Assembly: GCA_022376515.1 (NCBI GenBank)
Contig: WTXI01000128.1
Coordinates: 1-64,000, forward strand
DNA length: 64,000 bases
DNA from: Lactifluus volemus
Taxonomy: Eukaryota > Basidiomycota > Agaricomycetes > Russulales > Russulaceae
Direction: 5' to 3'
Shown here: piece by piece, positions 1 through 10,618 of the stretch
Numbering within the stretch: position 1 is the stretch's first letter
How the letters are laid out: the number at the start of each line of letters is the position of its first letter
Program-made: the position numbers and the translations under genes
Notes under the pieces: generated by a model
Databases searched by the model: none
Seen by the model: the letters and a program-made list of their open reading frames with translations, nothing else
Told to the model about the DNA's origin: nothing

Positions 1-1
1 G

Positions 2-1561
2 ATCAACCCGGTGGTATTCAAGCTGAAACTCCCGGATCAGTGGCGCCAGAAACGTGTCCACCCCGTCTTCCACGCGTCTCTTCTATCCCCATATAAGGAG
101 ACGGAGGAAAATGGTCAGACCTTCACAGAGCCAGCTCCCGACGTAATAGAAGGTGAGGAAGAATATGAAGTCGAACAAGTATTGGACTCCAGACGCAAGG
201 GGCGTGGCAAGGGGCGCCTCGAGTATTTCCTGAAATGGGAAGGATACCCACACGCTCATAACACCTGGGAGCCAGCTGATCAAGTACACGCGGACGATTT
301 GGTGGAAGAATTCCACAAGCAGAACCCAACAAAAGCGAGAAAGGTTATAATAAGACGAGGAAGGACGGGTAATGGACAATGCAGCTTCGCTCCCTCTTTC
401 AAGAGCCCAACGAACCCCCTTTCCTCGTCCCTCACTTCCGCGAGTTCTTCCTCAAACGACAGATCCACATCACCCATTCCCATCATAGCGAACACAAACA
501 CTACTGTCGGGAGGCCATCTGCGCTTCCCATTACTAACTCCCCTGTCACCTCGCTCCCTTACACTTGGGAAGAAATCCAATCCGCGAACCTCGACCTCTC
601 CCTCCCTCAAATCTTCCAAGCCTCCCGGGCAGACGCCGACTTCTTTGACCCCAAACGAGAACATCGCACCTCCCCGGGCTCCTTCATTGTTGACTATCGT
701 CAAGTTCGTCTCGTGTGTTTGGGGATCCCCTATGACTGGCCAGTGGAGCGCGAAAACAACTACGAGTGGCCTTACAATCCCTATAAGTACTACGAGGATA
801 CCCGACAGTGTCTTCACTGCCTTTTCGACTTCAAGTGGAGGAGAGACCACCCCGGGGCCCAGAGACGCACCCGCATCTTTACTGACGGCCGTAGCACCAT
901 GGTTGCCCAAAGGCTGGGTGACTTCGCTAGACCAGAAACCCCTGAAGAGGAATGGTTTGAAGAAGACGACGAAGGCAGGCTGCAGATCAACCTCCTCCGT
1001 GCTCCCACGACCCCCGCTGTCGTGGCGGCGCAGACAGACGGTTGGGTCCCGGATCCGCCCCCTCAGACCTGTAGCGTTGGCACCCAGACGACCCCAGTTA
1101 GCACGCAAGACGAAGCCATTCAAGCGTTCCCCACCTACGGAACCACCGAATATTGGCTCGACCAGAGGGACGGTAATCCCGGGGGTCCTCAGCAGAGAGA
1201 TCGGGATATGGAACCACGAGCGCGCCTTACTCTTCACCCACACGGACTTGATCGCTTGGGGCTCGATTCCGGAGGTCTTCAGAGATTCGATTTTCCAAAT
1301 GACTCTACGCCGCGTAGAGAACTAAAACATTGCCGCTTTCACGACAGGATGATGACTCACAACAGCCACGGCTGCCCCTTCCCTCACTTCTCCTGTATGC
1401 CAGGGCTTGGAGTGTGTCGCGTCCCTGAAGACCACATATGGCACGGTGGGGGATGCCTTTTGGATGGCACTGCAAAGGAGATCAAGAAGAAGCGCAAGCA
1501 GATGGAAGTCCTGGATACCTGTGTACCCGACCCGTCCTCGTCACGACGTAAAACTGACTAA
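2..1561 (+). CDS. Ty3/gypsy (family A) pol 3' end: integrase C-terminus, chromodomain and long C-terminal extension (5' partial)
   Basis: The frame is open from the window edge to a TAA at 1559-1561, so the start lies to the left. The first residues (VHPVFHASLLSPY) match the integrase C-terminal region of chromoviruses. A chromodomain follows at about 165-315, with EYEVEQVLDSR, LKWEGYP and NTWEP, the aromatic cage that in this group reads histone methyl marks to steer integration. About 400 residues follow that belong to no domain I recognise; they end in a Cys/His-rich stretch (HGCPFP, HFSCMPG, VCRVPEDH). The same protein is encoded on the minus strand by the second family A copy (12709-10619). 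This copy has no internal stop in the visible part, whereas the second copy has a TGA in the chromodomain. Confidence 0.9.
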   Translation: MNPVVFKLKLPDQWRQKRVHPVFHASLLSPYKETEENGQTFTEPAPDVIEGEEEYEVEQVLDSRRKGRGKGRLEYFLKWEGYPHAHNTWEPADQVHADDLVEEFHKQNPTKARKVIIRRGRTGNGQCSFAPSFKSPTNPLSSSLTSASSSSNDRSTSPIPIIANTNTTVGRPSALPITNSPVTSLPYTWEEIQSANLDLSLPQIFQASRADADFFDPKREHRTSPGSFIVDYRQVRLVCLGIPYDWPVERENNYEWPYNPYKYYEDTRQCLHCLFDFKWRRDHPGAQRRTRIFTDGRSTMVAQRLGDFARPETPEEEWFEEDDEGRLQINLLRAPTTPAVVAAQTDGWVPDPPPQTCSVGTQTTPVSTQDEAIQAFPTYGTTEYWLDQRDGNPGGPQQRDRDMEPRARLTLHPHGLDRLGLDSGGLQRFDFPNDSTPRRELKHCRFHDRMMTHNSHGCPFPHFSCMPGLGVCRVPEDHIWHGGGCLLDGTAKEIKKKRKQMEVLDTCVPDPSSSRRKTD

Positions 1562-1584
1562 GGTGGCAGGTGGGACTGCCTTCT

Positions 1585-1594
1585 AGAGAGGGGG
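1585..1594 (+). other. Polypurine tract of family A
   Basis: A run of ten purines (AGAGAGGGGG) ends three bases before the 3' LTR. This is the expected plus-strand primer position. The same tract occurs next to the 3' LTR of the second copy, in reverse at about 10586-10595. Confidence 0.6.
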
Positions 1595-1680
1595 TATTGT
1601 TACGGAATGCAGGACAAGTTGGACCTTATGCTTCCTACACACGCTTACTCATCTTGATGACGTCCCTTCCACATGGCTCT

Positions 1681-1800
1681 TATTGTGCTGATTGATTCTA
1701 TTGTTCTGACTCCCTATTGTCTGTCCTGTTTTGTCCAGTGCTATTGTCCCGAGTCTCTATTGTTCGCGTTCGTTATTGTTCTTGACCTCATGCCTATTGT
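1681..1800 (+). promoter_or_regulatory. Seven TATTGT motifs in the family A U3 region
   Basis: TATTGT occurs at 1681, 1699, 1715, 1742, 1758, 1774 and 1795, all in the same orientation and upstream of the TATA box. The core ATTGT resembles HMG-box (Sox/mating-type family) binding sites. That a fungal HMG factor binds here is inference. The array also appears, in reverse, in the two LTRs of the second copy. Confidence 0.45.
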
Positions 1801-1835
1801 CCACCCTAGTTCGGTAGAACAATTAGCATAAACTG

Positions 1836-1880
1836 TATAAGTAGGCCTCTGCTGGTAGCTTGTACCCCAGCTTCGGCTTT
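1836..1880 (+). promoter_or_regulatory. Family A LTR core promoter: TATA box and self-priming transcript start
   Basis: TATAAG at 1836-1841 is followed 32 bases later by CAGCTTCGGCTTT (1868-1880). That 13-mer is the exact reverse complement of the primer-binding site next to the 5' LTR of the complete copy (17929-17941). The spacing fits a transcript that begins at this motif and folds back onto its own binding site, as in Tf1 of fission yeast. Confidence 0.6.
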
Positions 1881-2113
1881 AACTCCAATCGACTCGTTTC
1901 ACCCTCTCCTGAGTGACAAGAATTTCCCTTTACTCTTTCCCTTCTTCTCTTACCCTCCTATACGCCCTAGTAGGGCCATCGAAGCTTGGTGGTTGTGCTA
2001 CAACACCAAAGGGTTCTGCGCGTCGTCACCTTGCGTGACCCTGAACCTAGATCTTGGGAGAGATCAGAACTCTTGAACCCTAGTTGGGACCCGGCCCCAG
2101 TCGAGCCGTAACA

Positions 2114-2235
2114 TCGTGCCCATACACCGACGACAAGAAGGCTTACCTTTGGTACGGCCACGGTGTCGATCGCTCCACGTCGGGCTGGATCAACGCGGAG
2201 ATGAGTGACTGGGATTACGCTGCTGACCGTGAGTA
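2114..2235 (+). pseudogene. Truncated C-terminal end of a family B Ty3/gypsy polyprotein
   Basis: A frame ending in TAA at 2233-2235 encodes about 40 residues (CPYTDDKKAYLWYGHG, then a Trp-rich tail). It is followed by a GGTGGGACTG stretch and a purine-rich tract like those before the family A 3' LTR, then by the LTR at 2270. It is therefore the 3' coding end of another element, cut by insertion of family A copy 1. The rest lies left of the window. Confidence 0.55.
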
Positions 2236-2269
2236 ACGCAGGTGGGACTGCGCCTTAGACGGGGGATGG

Positions 2270-2876
2270 TGTTATGGACTGACATGTGTTTTGCTGACTC
2301 ATACTATACGTTTTCGAACTGCTGATTCGTTTCTGCTGACTCCCTTGCTTATGTGAATGGACTGCCGATTGCTTTGTTTCAGATCGCTTACTTATTTCTC
2401 TCACGATACAGCCTCACACAGCACCGTACAGCCGCAAGTAACAGCCACATGCACAGGATGACTTGCTGATTCCTGGAACATGTTTCAAACCCTGAAAGCT
2501 GTACGAAGGTCACAGCCCCTACGGCTGTGTACATAGCCTCGTCCTTCTCTATATAAACCTTGTACTTTCTGCCCTAGAGACCTTAAGTCTCAGTTTTGTT
2601 TCGCAATCCAAGTCTTCTATCTATTAGAACCTTGCTTGCCTAGAAGCATCAGACCTGAGAGAACCCTCTTGACATCACGCTCTTCAACTTCTTGACACTT
2701 TGGTCTTATCCCTAAGCCCAAAGCCCTTGACCTCTGAAACGCTCTTGACTTAGTCGTTTACTAAGTCTCGTCTTTATCGAACTTTTGATCTTGACTTGCA
2801 CGTCTTGCAAGTCTAGTTCTTGACTTCACGAACGATCGTACACTTCGTACAAAAGGTCCCACTTGGAACCTTAACA
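2270..2876 (+). mobile_element. LTR of family B (probable 3' LTR)
   Basis: The LTR runs from TGTTATGG to CCTTAACA (607 bp), with a TATATAAA promoter at about 2550-2557. Its ends are fixed by a solo copy at 12715-13322 that has a clear target duplication. The coding remnant and purine tract just upstream mark it as a 3' LTR. The gag frame that follows has no methionine and belongs to an element with a different 3' LTR (9138), so it is probably not that element's 5' LTR. Confidence 0.8.
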
Positions 2877-4851
2877 ATCCCATCCTCACCACGGCACCCC
2901 TTATCGAACAACAGGTCTATCAGATACACGGACAAGGATACCAGTTACCAGTACCCCAGATCACCCAACAAGCAGCTCCACCCCCAGCACCAGCGGCCAT
3001 ATTTCCTACTACCCGATTCCCACCCACTAACCCTACAGTGCCAGTATCAGTTGCGGCACCTGTAACTGCGACAAATCCTAAACCCCGACCCACAGAACTT
3101 ATTGGACTGCCACCAACCATTTTCACTGGGGACAGGAACAAAGCGACTTGTTCCTGAAAGAATTCAAACAGTGGAAGATGATCAACCGGAACACATCAGA
3201 GATGAGTGTACCCTTCGACAGGGTCCTCATGGCACTATCCCACATCCGCGGCAACCGAGTCAACGACTGGCACGAAGAGCAACTCACAAAACTGGAGAGT
3301 ACCGCTCTAATGCCAACCGACGAACAGCTATGGACTGACTTCGAGACGGCCTTTAGATCTACGTTCACGGACTCGAACAAACGGCAGACGGCATATGAAC
3401 AACTCAAGGAACATATCATGCACGGGACGGATGTAGACACCTACATCACCCGATTTGAAACCCTGATACATCATGCGGGCTGGTCACGCACTGACGCAGG
3501 CGCGATCGACCTCTTCAGAAACGGACTCACCCATGAACTCAAGAAGGCCATCCTCGACAGAGAAGCTTGGCCAGAAACTTTGGACGACTGGAAACGCATG
3601 GCTCGTGAAGAACAAGTCCGAGAACTCAATCGACGAGTTCTCCTATCAAAACCAGGAACTTTCAAACCCGTTATCACCCCATCACTGGCACCACAACCTA
3701 TTAGGCACAACGAAGCAAGGACTCACCAAGAGACGCCTTTGGTGCAGGTCAACGTCACCACTATGACCCCCTATGTGCGGAAGAAGCCCAAGACCCCGCC
3801 TCACCAACATTTCTGCTACTACTGCAGAATAAAGGGCCATGAACATGCGGCATGCCCCAACAAACACCTACCGCGAGTCCCCAACCAATCAGAGCAACAA
3901 TCACCCTCTCCCTCCACGTCTGAGCGAGAGGTCCTGGACATACTCGAACCACGGCAATCACGTCCGGTACCAGTCACCCGAACCCGGAGCACACCGGGTC
4001 AACAAAGCCAGACTTATGCACAAGTCTGTCGGACACAAACTACGACCACGGCACCCCCAGTTACGACACCTACCCCGCGAGCTGAACCTACTAAGGTCGC
4101 TCGCCTCCTGAAGATAATGACTCCTAGCCAAAGAATGAAGGTCATGGACCTTCTGCCTAAAGAACAAAGACCCACCTGGAAAGCCACCATAAATTTTACG
4201 CGACATTGGGGCATCAAATCGATCAACATGCCCTTTATCTTTCGATCTATGCGCGGAACAGTAGGAGAAGCAGCCCTCATCGACAGCAGAGCGAGCGAAA
4301 ACTTCATTGACCAAAGAACAGTGGAGCGATGGGGAATTGCCACCAAGAAACTCCCGATACCGGTACAAGTCACCAATGTGGACGGAACACACAACCGAGA
4401 CGGCGCAGTCAACAGATATGCCATACTACACGTCACCCGAGGAAACAAAAGCGAGGAACTGCTATTCCTTGTCGCGAACCTGGGAAAGGATCGCGTAATC
4501 TTCGGCTTTACCTGGCTTAAAGCTTTCAACCCAAAGATTAACTGGACGACCATGACTTGGGACAATCTCCCGGTCGAGGTGGCTACACATGCTATTACAC
4601 GAGCCCGCTTTCTAGGGGTAGAAGAACATGCAAGGCACAGGCTTAGGGAAGCAGACGTCAAAAGGGAAAACACGTGCAAGAAGTTGGCCTATAAGGCCCT
4701 CACTTCACAACCAGTTGATGCCGATGCATGGAAGGAGTATTTTCCAGAATACCCTAACGGATTCCCCGAAGACACCGACAGGCCCCAGGAATCCTCAGCA
4801 GTAGACAAGTATACGACTCTGTGGCAAAATCAGAAGATTGACGGCATATGA
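2877..4851 (+). pseudogene. Family C Ty3/gypsy gag and aspartic protease (5'-truncated, frameshifted)
   Basis: The Pro/Ala-rich gag start reads open from 2877 without a methionine, which suggests the true start lies beyond the inserted family B element. A 1-nt loss near 3145 shifts the frame. From 3148 the retrotransposon gag domain is intact, followed by a CCHC knuckle (CYYCRIKGHEHAAC, about 3812-3853). The protease active site reads DSRA (about 4282-4293) instead of DSGA, so it should be inactive. A TGA at 4849-4851 ends the frame. Since 3148-9081 is otherwise one frame, gag-pol was probably a single ORF. Confidence 0.85.
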
Positions 4852-7800
4852 GCATCTATCAGGAAGGACCGACAACAGGCAAAGTGGAAGCAAACCAAAA
4901 TCGCTGAACTCCGCGCCTTGGCACAGGAATTACCAGAACTAGACACGACGAACCACCCTGAACTTGTAGAGTTCAGGAAGGTTTTCCCTCAGTACCCCTC
5001 TGGGATCACGGCTATATCATCACCACGGAACTCTCCACCCCCGGCTACTTCAGAAGTCAAGACACTTGACCTGGTGCACTGTATAGAGGTGAATAAGACC
5101 TCTATGGCTACTCAGTGGGCGATCGACGCCCCCAAAGAGAAGACATCGGACGAACTACCCAGAGAATACACGAGGCACTACAAGGTGTTCTCGGAGGATG
5201 GGGCGAGACGCTTCCCCCCATCTTGTATTGACGACCACGAAATCAAGCTCAAACCTGGAGCACCGACCACCATACCCGGCAAAACGTACCCTTTGAACCC
5301 CATCGAGATGGAGGCGGCAAAGGAATGGATCAACGAAAACGAACAACTCGGCTACATCGAACGAGGCGACTCGCCATGGGCGACGCCTTTCTTCTTTGTC
5401 AAGAAATCAGACGGTAAACTACGGCCTGTACAAGACTACAGGAAGGTCAACGAGTGGATGATACCAGACACGTATCCACTCCCCCGGATTGAAACCATAC
5501 TGGAGCAACTCAGCGGCAAGCAGCTGTTCACCACCTTGGACATCAGGTGGGGATACAACAATATACGGATCAAGCCCGAAGACCGATGGAAGGCAGCCTT
5601 CATCACTCCCTTCGGACTCTACTTGCCCAACGTCATGCCCTTCGGACTCAGGAACGCCCCCGGCACCTTTCAGCGGTGCATGCACACAACCTTCCATGAC
5701 CTCCTGAACCAGTACCCGGACAACATACACATCTACATGGACGACTTCCTTATTGCCACACCAAACCGGACCCCCGCCAACCTTGCACTGCACAGGATGA
5801 TCGTGCATAAGGTATTGCAACGATTCGAGGACGAATCGTTTTTCCTCAAAGCAGCAAAATGCCACTTTGAGAAACCCTGCGTCAACTACTTGGGTATAGT
5901 AGTTGAGAATGGCAAGATCCATCTAGACCCCACAAAACAGCGCGGCCTACTGGAATGGCCTACAGAACAAAGCTCGGTATCCGGTGTGCGGAGCACGCTC
6001 GGAGTTTTCGGTTATCACCGCCCCTTCATCCCTGGCTTTGCAGAGGTGGCTCGGCCCCTCACGGACCTCCTCAAAAAGAATAACCCCTTCAAGTGGGGCG
6101 ACGAGGAGAGGAACGCCGTCAAGCGCTTGATTGCGCTTGTCGAGAAGGACATGGCCTTGAATAGGCCCGACCACGACCGGCCCTTTGAACTGGAGGTGGA
6201 TGCCTCGCAGTTCGCGACAGGCGCGATACTTTTCCAACGAACCCCGGATGGACTCCCCCATCCGATCAGTTACTATTCGCACGCCCTGACACCCACGGAG
6301 CGCGGGTATGATGTTCATGACCGCAAGTTGCTCGCCGTCATGCTTGGCCTCAGATGCTGGCGCCACATCCTGTTGGGTGCAAAGCACCCTGTCAAGGTCT
6401 ACATGGACCACAAGAACCTCCAGTACTATCGGCATCCCCGCGACATTAACCGGCGCGTAGCGCACTATCTACCCGAATTGGCAGAGTACAATCTTGTACT
6501 CATTCACAAGCCCAGCGTAACTATGAAAGCGGACCACCTATCCCGGCACCCTGACCTATATAACAGGCAAGGTGACAATAAGCAGCTTATTGTCCTGCCC
6601 AGTCAGCTGTTTGCAAACGTTGCAGACCTCACTCTTTCCCCCCCTTCCTTCTGGGAGGAACGTCTTCTTGCGAGCCAACGGGCTCGACCTACGGACATTG
6701 CTACCTGGACCACCCCCTACGGACTCTCACGCGCTGCCTCTGGCCTGTGGACACGGCAAGGCAAGATCGTTGTTGTGGCAAACAACGCTTTGAGAAGGGA
6801 GGTGGTGGCTGAAAACCACGATCACATCACGGCAGGACACCCCGGAATTTCAAAAACCCTCTACGCGGTCCAGCAAACCTACTGGTGGCCGGACATGAAA
6901 CAGTTCATCACACAATACGTCAAGGGATGCCCCCAATGCCAAGAAACAAAAGCCGGTACCATGAAGCCAAAAGTCCCAATTTACCTGATAACCACGAAAC
7001 CTAACGCGCAACCATTTGAGACGATTGCCCTCGACTTGATAGTGAACCTCCCACTATCCCACAGATACGACTCAATCCTGACGATCACCGACCACGACTG
7101 CACGAAGGCAGCCGTCTTCCTCCCTTGTACCCAGAAGATCAACTCTGAAGGAGTCGTAGCCCTATACGCACAGCACGTCTTCCCCTACTTCGGCATCCCC
7201 TGAAGAGTTATTTCAGACCGAGACACCCGGTTCACCTCGAAGTTCACTACGGCACTCTGTAAGCGGCTCTCTATCGACCAGAACCTGAGCACGGCATATC
7301 ACCCCCAGACTGACGGACAGGCCGAGCGCACTAACCAGTGGCTCGAACAGTACTTACGCATCTACGGCAACTTCCAGCAAAACGACTGGACCACCTGGCT
7401 ACCCGTGGCTCAGTACGTTCATAACACCTGGCCTAGCAGCACTACTGGCTTTACCCCCTCGGACCTCCTCATCGGCTTCACCCCACGCATCAGAGAGAAC
7501 CCCCTGGAACAGACAAACATACCAGCCCTCGAAGATCGAGCAACCCACCTAAAGACCCTATGAGAGCAGGCGCAAGGCGCCATTAGAAAGGCTCAGCTTC
7601 TGCTGCAGAAGCACTCGGAACGCAAGAAAGGTCAACGGACCTTTAAGCCATTTAAGCTCGGCCAGCAAGTCTGGCTCGAAGGAACAAACCTCCCCCTATC
7701 ACATCCAATCAAGAAATTACGTCCAAAGCGATTCGGACTGTTCCCGATCACCAAGGTTGTCTCGCCCTATGTATACAAACTGGACCTCTCCCGGCAATGG

Positions 7801-9081
7801 AAGATCCACAACGTCTTCCACGCATCACTCTTAACCCCATACACGGAAATGACAGAACACGGCAGAACCCGCACGGAACCACCCCCCGATCTCATCGATG
7901 ACCACCCCGAATACGAAGTCGAGCAAGTTCTAGGCTCGCGTCGGAGATACAAGAAACTCCAGTATCTCCTCCGATGGAAAGGATACTCCGCCGCACACGA
8001 TTCTTGGGAACCGGCAGAAGCCACAAAGAATGCCCCGGAGTTGATCCGAGATTTCTACACAGCAAACCCTGGAGCCGTGAGAACCATGGAAATCGACGGG
8101 TATAAAGGCCCGACCCCTCTTGACCACCAACCATCACCATCCTCTTCCCGAACCACCATGTCCTCACCCATCCACCCATTCCTCACCGTTGCCCTAGAAG
8201 GGCTCGATATCCAAGACCCCGGATGCCACCCGGGTTACCAAAGCGGCAGTCAACCCAGAGGCTACCTGGGTTATCAAAGCGAGGAATCCGGAGGCCACCC
8301 AGTTTACCAAAGCACAGGTCTCGATAGCGGACGCCGTTGTCGGAGTACCCCGGAGCTCACCGGGTTACCAAAGCAGAGCGGCGATGAAACCGCCCCAGAG
8401 AGCCCTGGGTCATCAAAGTCCTGCGACGGGAAAGTTGCCTCTGACCTCACAGCGTTAACAAAGGGCTATGCTGCGGAGCGATCGCAGCACATGATGAGCA
8501 CGGCCTCGATTGCGTTACAGAGTGCTGAGCACTCGGAGGGTGTATACCCCTCTTCCCCTTCTGACCGGGACTCTGGAAGTCCTGCGGGCCCAGCTGACAC
8601 AGCTGAGGCAGACGACGAATACACCGAAGACGAATGGCCCGAGGATCCGGCCATGGAAAACCCCGAAAACGACGATTATGTACCCAACTACACCAACCCT
8701 GGCGCACCCCACTATGAAGACAACCTTGACTACGGTCTTCGGACCGGACGCATCACGCTCCCTGGCCAAGTTCCTCGATGGCAGAAGCGCTACCTCGGCC
8801 AAGCTCCGGCCGACATCAAGGGAAAAACCCCTTCACCACCCCCTCTTGATCACGACCATGACACAGCCAGCGATGACGCATCGCTCGCATCCCCCTACGA
8901 CCTCGAATGCCCCTACTGTGGCGGCAACCATCCCTCCACCAATTGTACCACCCCTCACGCCAGATGCCTGCGGGACACATGCCTTGTCCCGAGCAACCAC
9001 CCCTTCGCCGAACCAGATAACCAGTACCACATCTTCTGGCAATGCCCCATGAGCGGTGAGTGGCGAACCCGTTACCAGTAA
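4852..9081 (+). pseudogene. Family C Ty3/gypsy pol: RT, RNase H, integrase, chromodomain, C-terminal extension
   Basis: It continues the gag frame. RT motifs include LDIRWGYNNIRI and YMDD (5734-5745). RNase H begins at EVDASQFATGAILF (about 6196). The integrase has an HHCC finger (HDHITAGH, CPQC) and a core with ALDLI, SDRDTRF and STAYHPQTDGQAE. The chromodomain is at about 7909-8070 (EYEVEQVLGSRRR, LRWKGYS, HDSWEP). About 330 further residues include repeats around GYQS and a Cys/His-rich end (CPYCGGNH, CTTPHARC, HIFWQCP). Stops TGA at 7201-7203 and 7561-7563 break the integrase; both fit CGA to TGA changes. The stop is TAA at 9079-9081. Confidence 0.9.
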
Positions 9082-9137
9082 CAAAGTGAGGACAAAGGTG
9101 AAGCTGGTGGCACAGCTTCCCTGGAGAAAGGAGGTAA

Positions 9138-9875
9138 TGTTACGGTTCCACTGTCACATGACGTTCAGAAAAGTACCACTTGCAACCGTGGGAAATTCAA
9201 ACCATTTTAAGCCATAAAAACAACAAGAACAAACAAGAACACAGCCAAGTAAACAGTGAAGACACGTGACGCTCGATCTATCCCCGATCTGATCTCGCTT
9301 ACATAACTACTATACAGTACTATACAGATTCAGTTACGATACAGTTCCCCCGAGATTACCCCGATGTGACCCCGACATCATTCCAGCGCAGTCCCGAGAT
9401 CACTCCGTGATCCCGATGGATCTCGACCCCATCTCGATCCACCCCTATATCTCAGATCATATCTCGATGCTATCTCGATCAGACCCCTATACATATTATA
9501 TCGTGATGTCACCCTATGTGACATCCCTGAGACTCCCTTAGTAAGCGTCACACCCTAGTAGTATATAAGCCGACACTTTCAGTGCCCCTTGTCTTTAGTC
9601 TTCACTTTGTCTTTAATCAGAACCACCATCTTCTCACTTTCCAAAGACCTTCTGGTCTCCCCTCTCATCTCTTAAGTCTTCCTCCCTAACCTTCGTGCGT
9701 TAGGAGGATTAGCTCTTGCCTACCAGAGAGGGGCACTAGAGATCATTGACAATACCAGGAGTGCATCCGTCAGCGCGACGCCCTCCTCCTGAGTAGAGCC
9801 AGTGGGACATAGAACCCTGAACCCTGATTAGTCAGACTAAGCCTTGTGACCACCTCGGCTTAGTCATCCCTTACA
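9138..9875 (+). mobile_element. 3' LTR of family C (right boundary tentative)
   Basis: TGTTACGG at 9138 follows a purine-rich tract (GGAGAAAGGAGG) 57 bases after the pol stop. The LTR contains a TATA box (TATATAAG, about 9561-9568). Several ATCTCGA-type motifs lie at about 9280-9480. The end is set at CCCTTACA (9875) by likeness to other LTR ends here. No second copy exists in the window, so the end and any target duplication cannot be confirmed. Confidence 0.55.
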
Positions 9876-10067
9876 TCACCATCAAGTATCCACATGGTCA
9901 CGTGACAGGCCTCACGTGCCCTCAAGTTTAGTCATCAACCTCAAGTGTCACGTGATGCTAGCCCCTTGGAGGACTAGGTCACGCGACTAAGCTCACGTCG
10001 AGCGCAAGGCCCTTCTGAGCCTTGACACGTGAGGCAGTTAGTACGGGCCGGCGCACGCGATGGTCGG
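9876..10067. other. Non-coding segment with four CACGTG palindromes; possibly part of an older LTR
   Basis: No gene is visible. CACGTG E-boxes lie at 9899, 9913, 9949 and 10026. The last five bases (GTCGG, 10063-10067) are the left copy of the target duplication of the family A element. This DNA was therefore contiguous with 18457 onward before that insertion and may belong to the family D LTR there. Confidence 0.45.
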
Positions 10068-10582
10068 TGTTACGGCTCGACTAGGGCCGGGCCCCAACTA
10101 GGGTTCTGATTGTTCTGGTCTCTCCTAAGACCTGGGCTCAGGGACACTCCAAGTGTCGACGCTCTGAGTCCTGTGGTGTTGTAGCACAACCACTAAGCTT
10201 CGATGACCCTACTAGGGCGTATAGGAGGGTAAGAGAAGAGAGGGAAGAGGAGAAAAGAAGTTCTGTCTTTCTGGAGAGGAAAACAAGTCGATTTGTGTTA
10301 AAGCCGAAGCTGGGGTACGAGCTACCAGCTGAGGCCTACTTATACAGTTTATGCTAATTGTTCTACCAAACTAGGGTGGACAATAAGCGTGAGGTCAAGA
10401 ACAATAGAGAGCGCGAACAATAGAGACTCGGAACAATAACACTGGACGGAACGAGACGGACAATAAGCAGTCAGGACAATAGAATCAGTCAGCACAATAA
10501 GAACAATGTGGAAGGGACGTCATCAGGATGAGTAAGCGTGTTTAGGAAGCATAAGGTCCAACTTGTCCTGCATTCCGTAACA
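10068..10582 (-). mobile_element. 3' LTR of the complete family A element
   Basis: The reversed LTR starts TGTTACGG and ends CCGTAACA on the plus strand. It is 515 bp and nearly identical to 17942-18456. Confidence 0.92.
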
Positions 10583-10618
10583 ATACCCCCTCTCTAGAAG
10601 GCAGTCCCACCTGCCACC

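Larger units (their letters stand above)
1598..2113 (+). mobile_element. 3' LTR of family A copy 1
   Basis: The LTR starts TGTTACGG and ends CCGTAACA (516 bp), and it follows the polypurine tract. It contains a TATA box at 1836-1841. The motif CAGCTTCGGCTTT at 1868-1880 is the probable transcript start. The same LTR occurs twice in reverse at 10068-10582 and 17942-18456. Immediately downstream the sequence changes to the interrupted 3' end of a family B element, so this element inserted into family B. Confidence 0.9.

Noticed and set aside
2270..2876. 5' LTR of the family C gag-pol element
   Set aside because: The 3' LTR at 9138 is a different sequence, the gag start has no methionine, and a 3' coding end with purine tract precedes the LTR.
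9138..10067. One single 930-bp family C LTR reaching to the family A element
   Set aside because: No TAACA-type end occurs next to 10067; the better end is CCCTTACA at 9875, though this stays uncertain.
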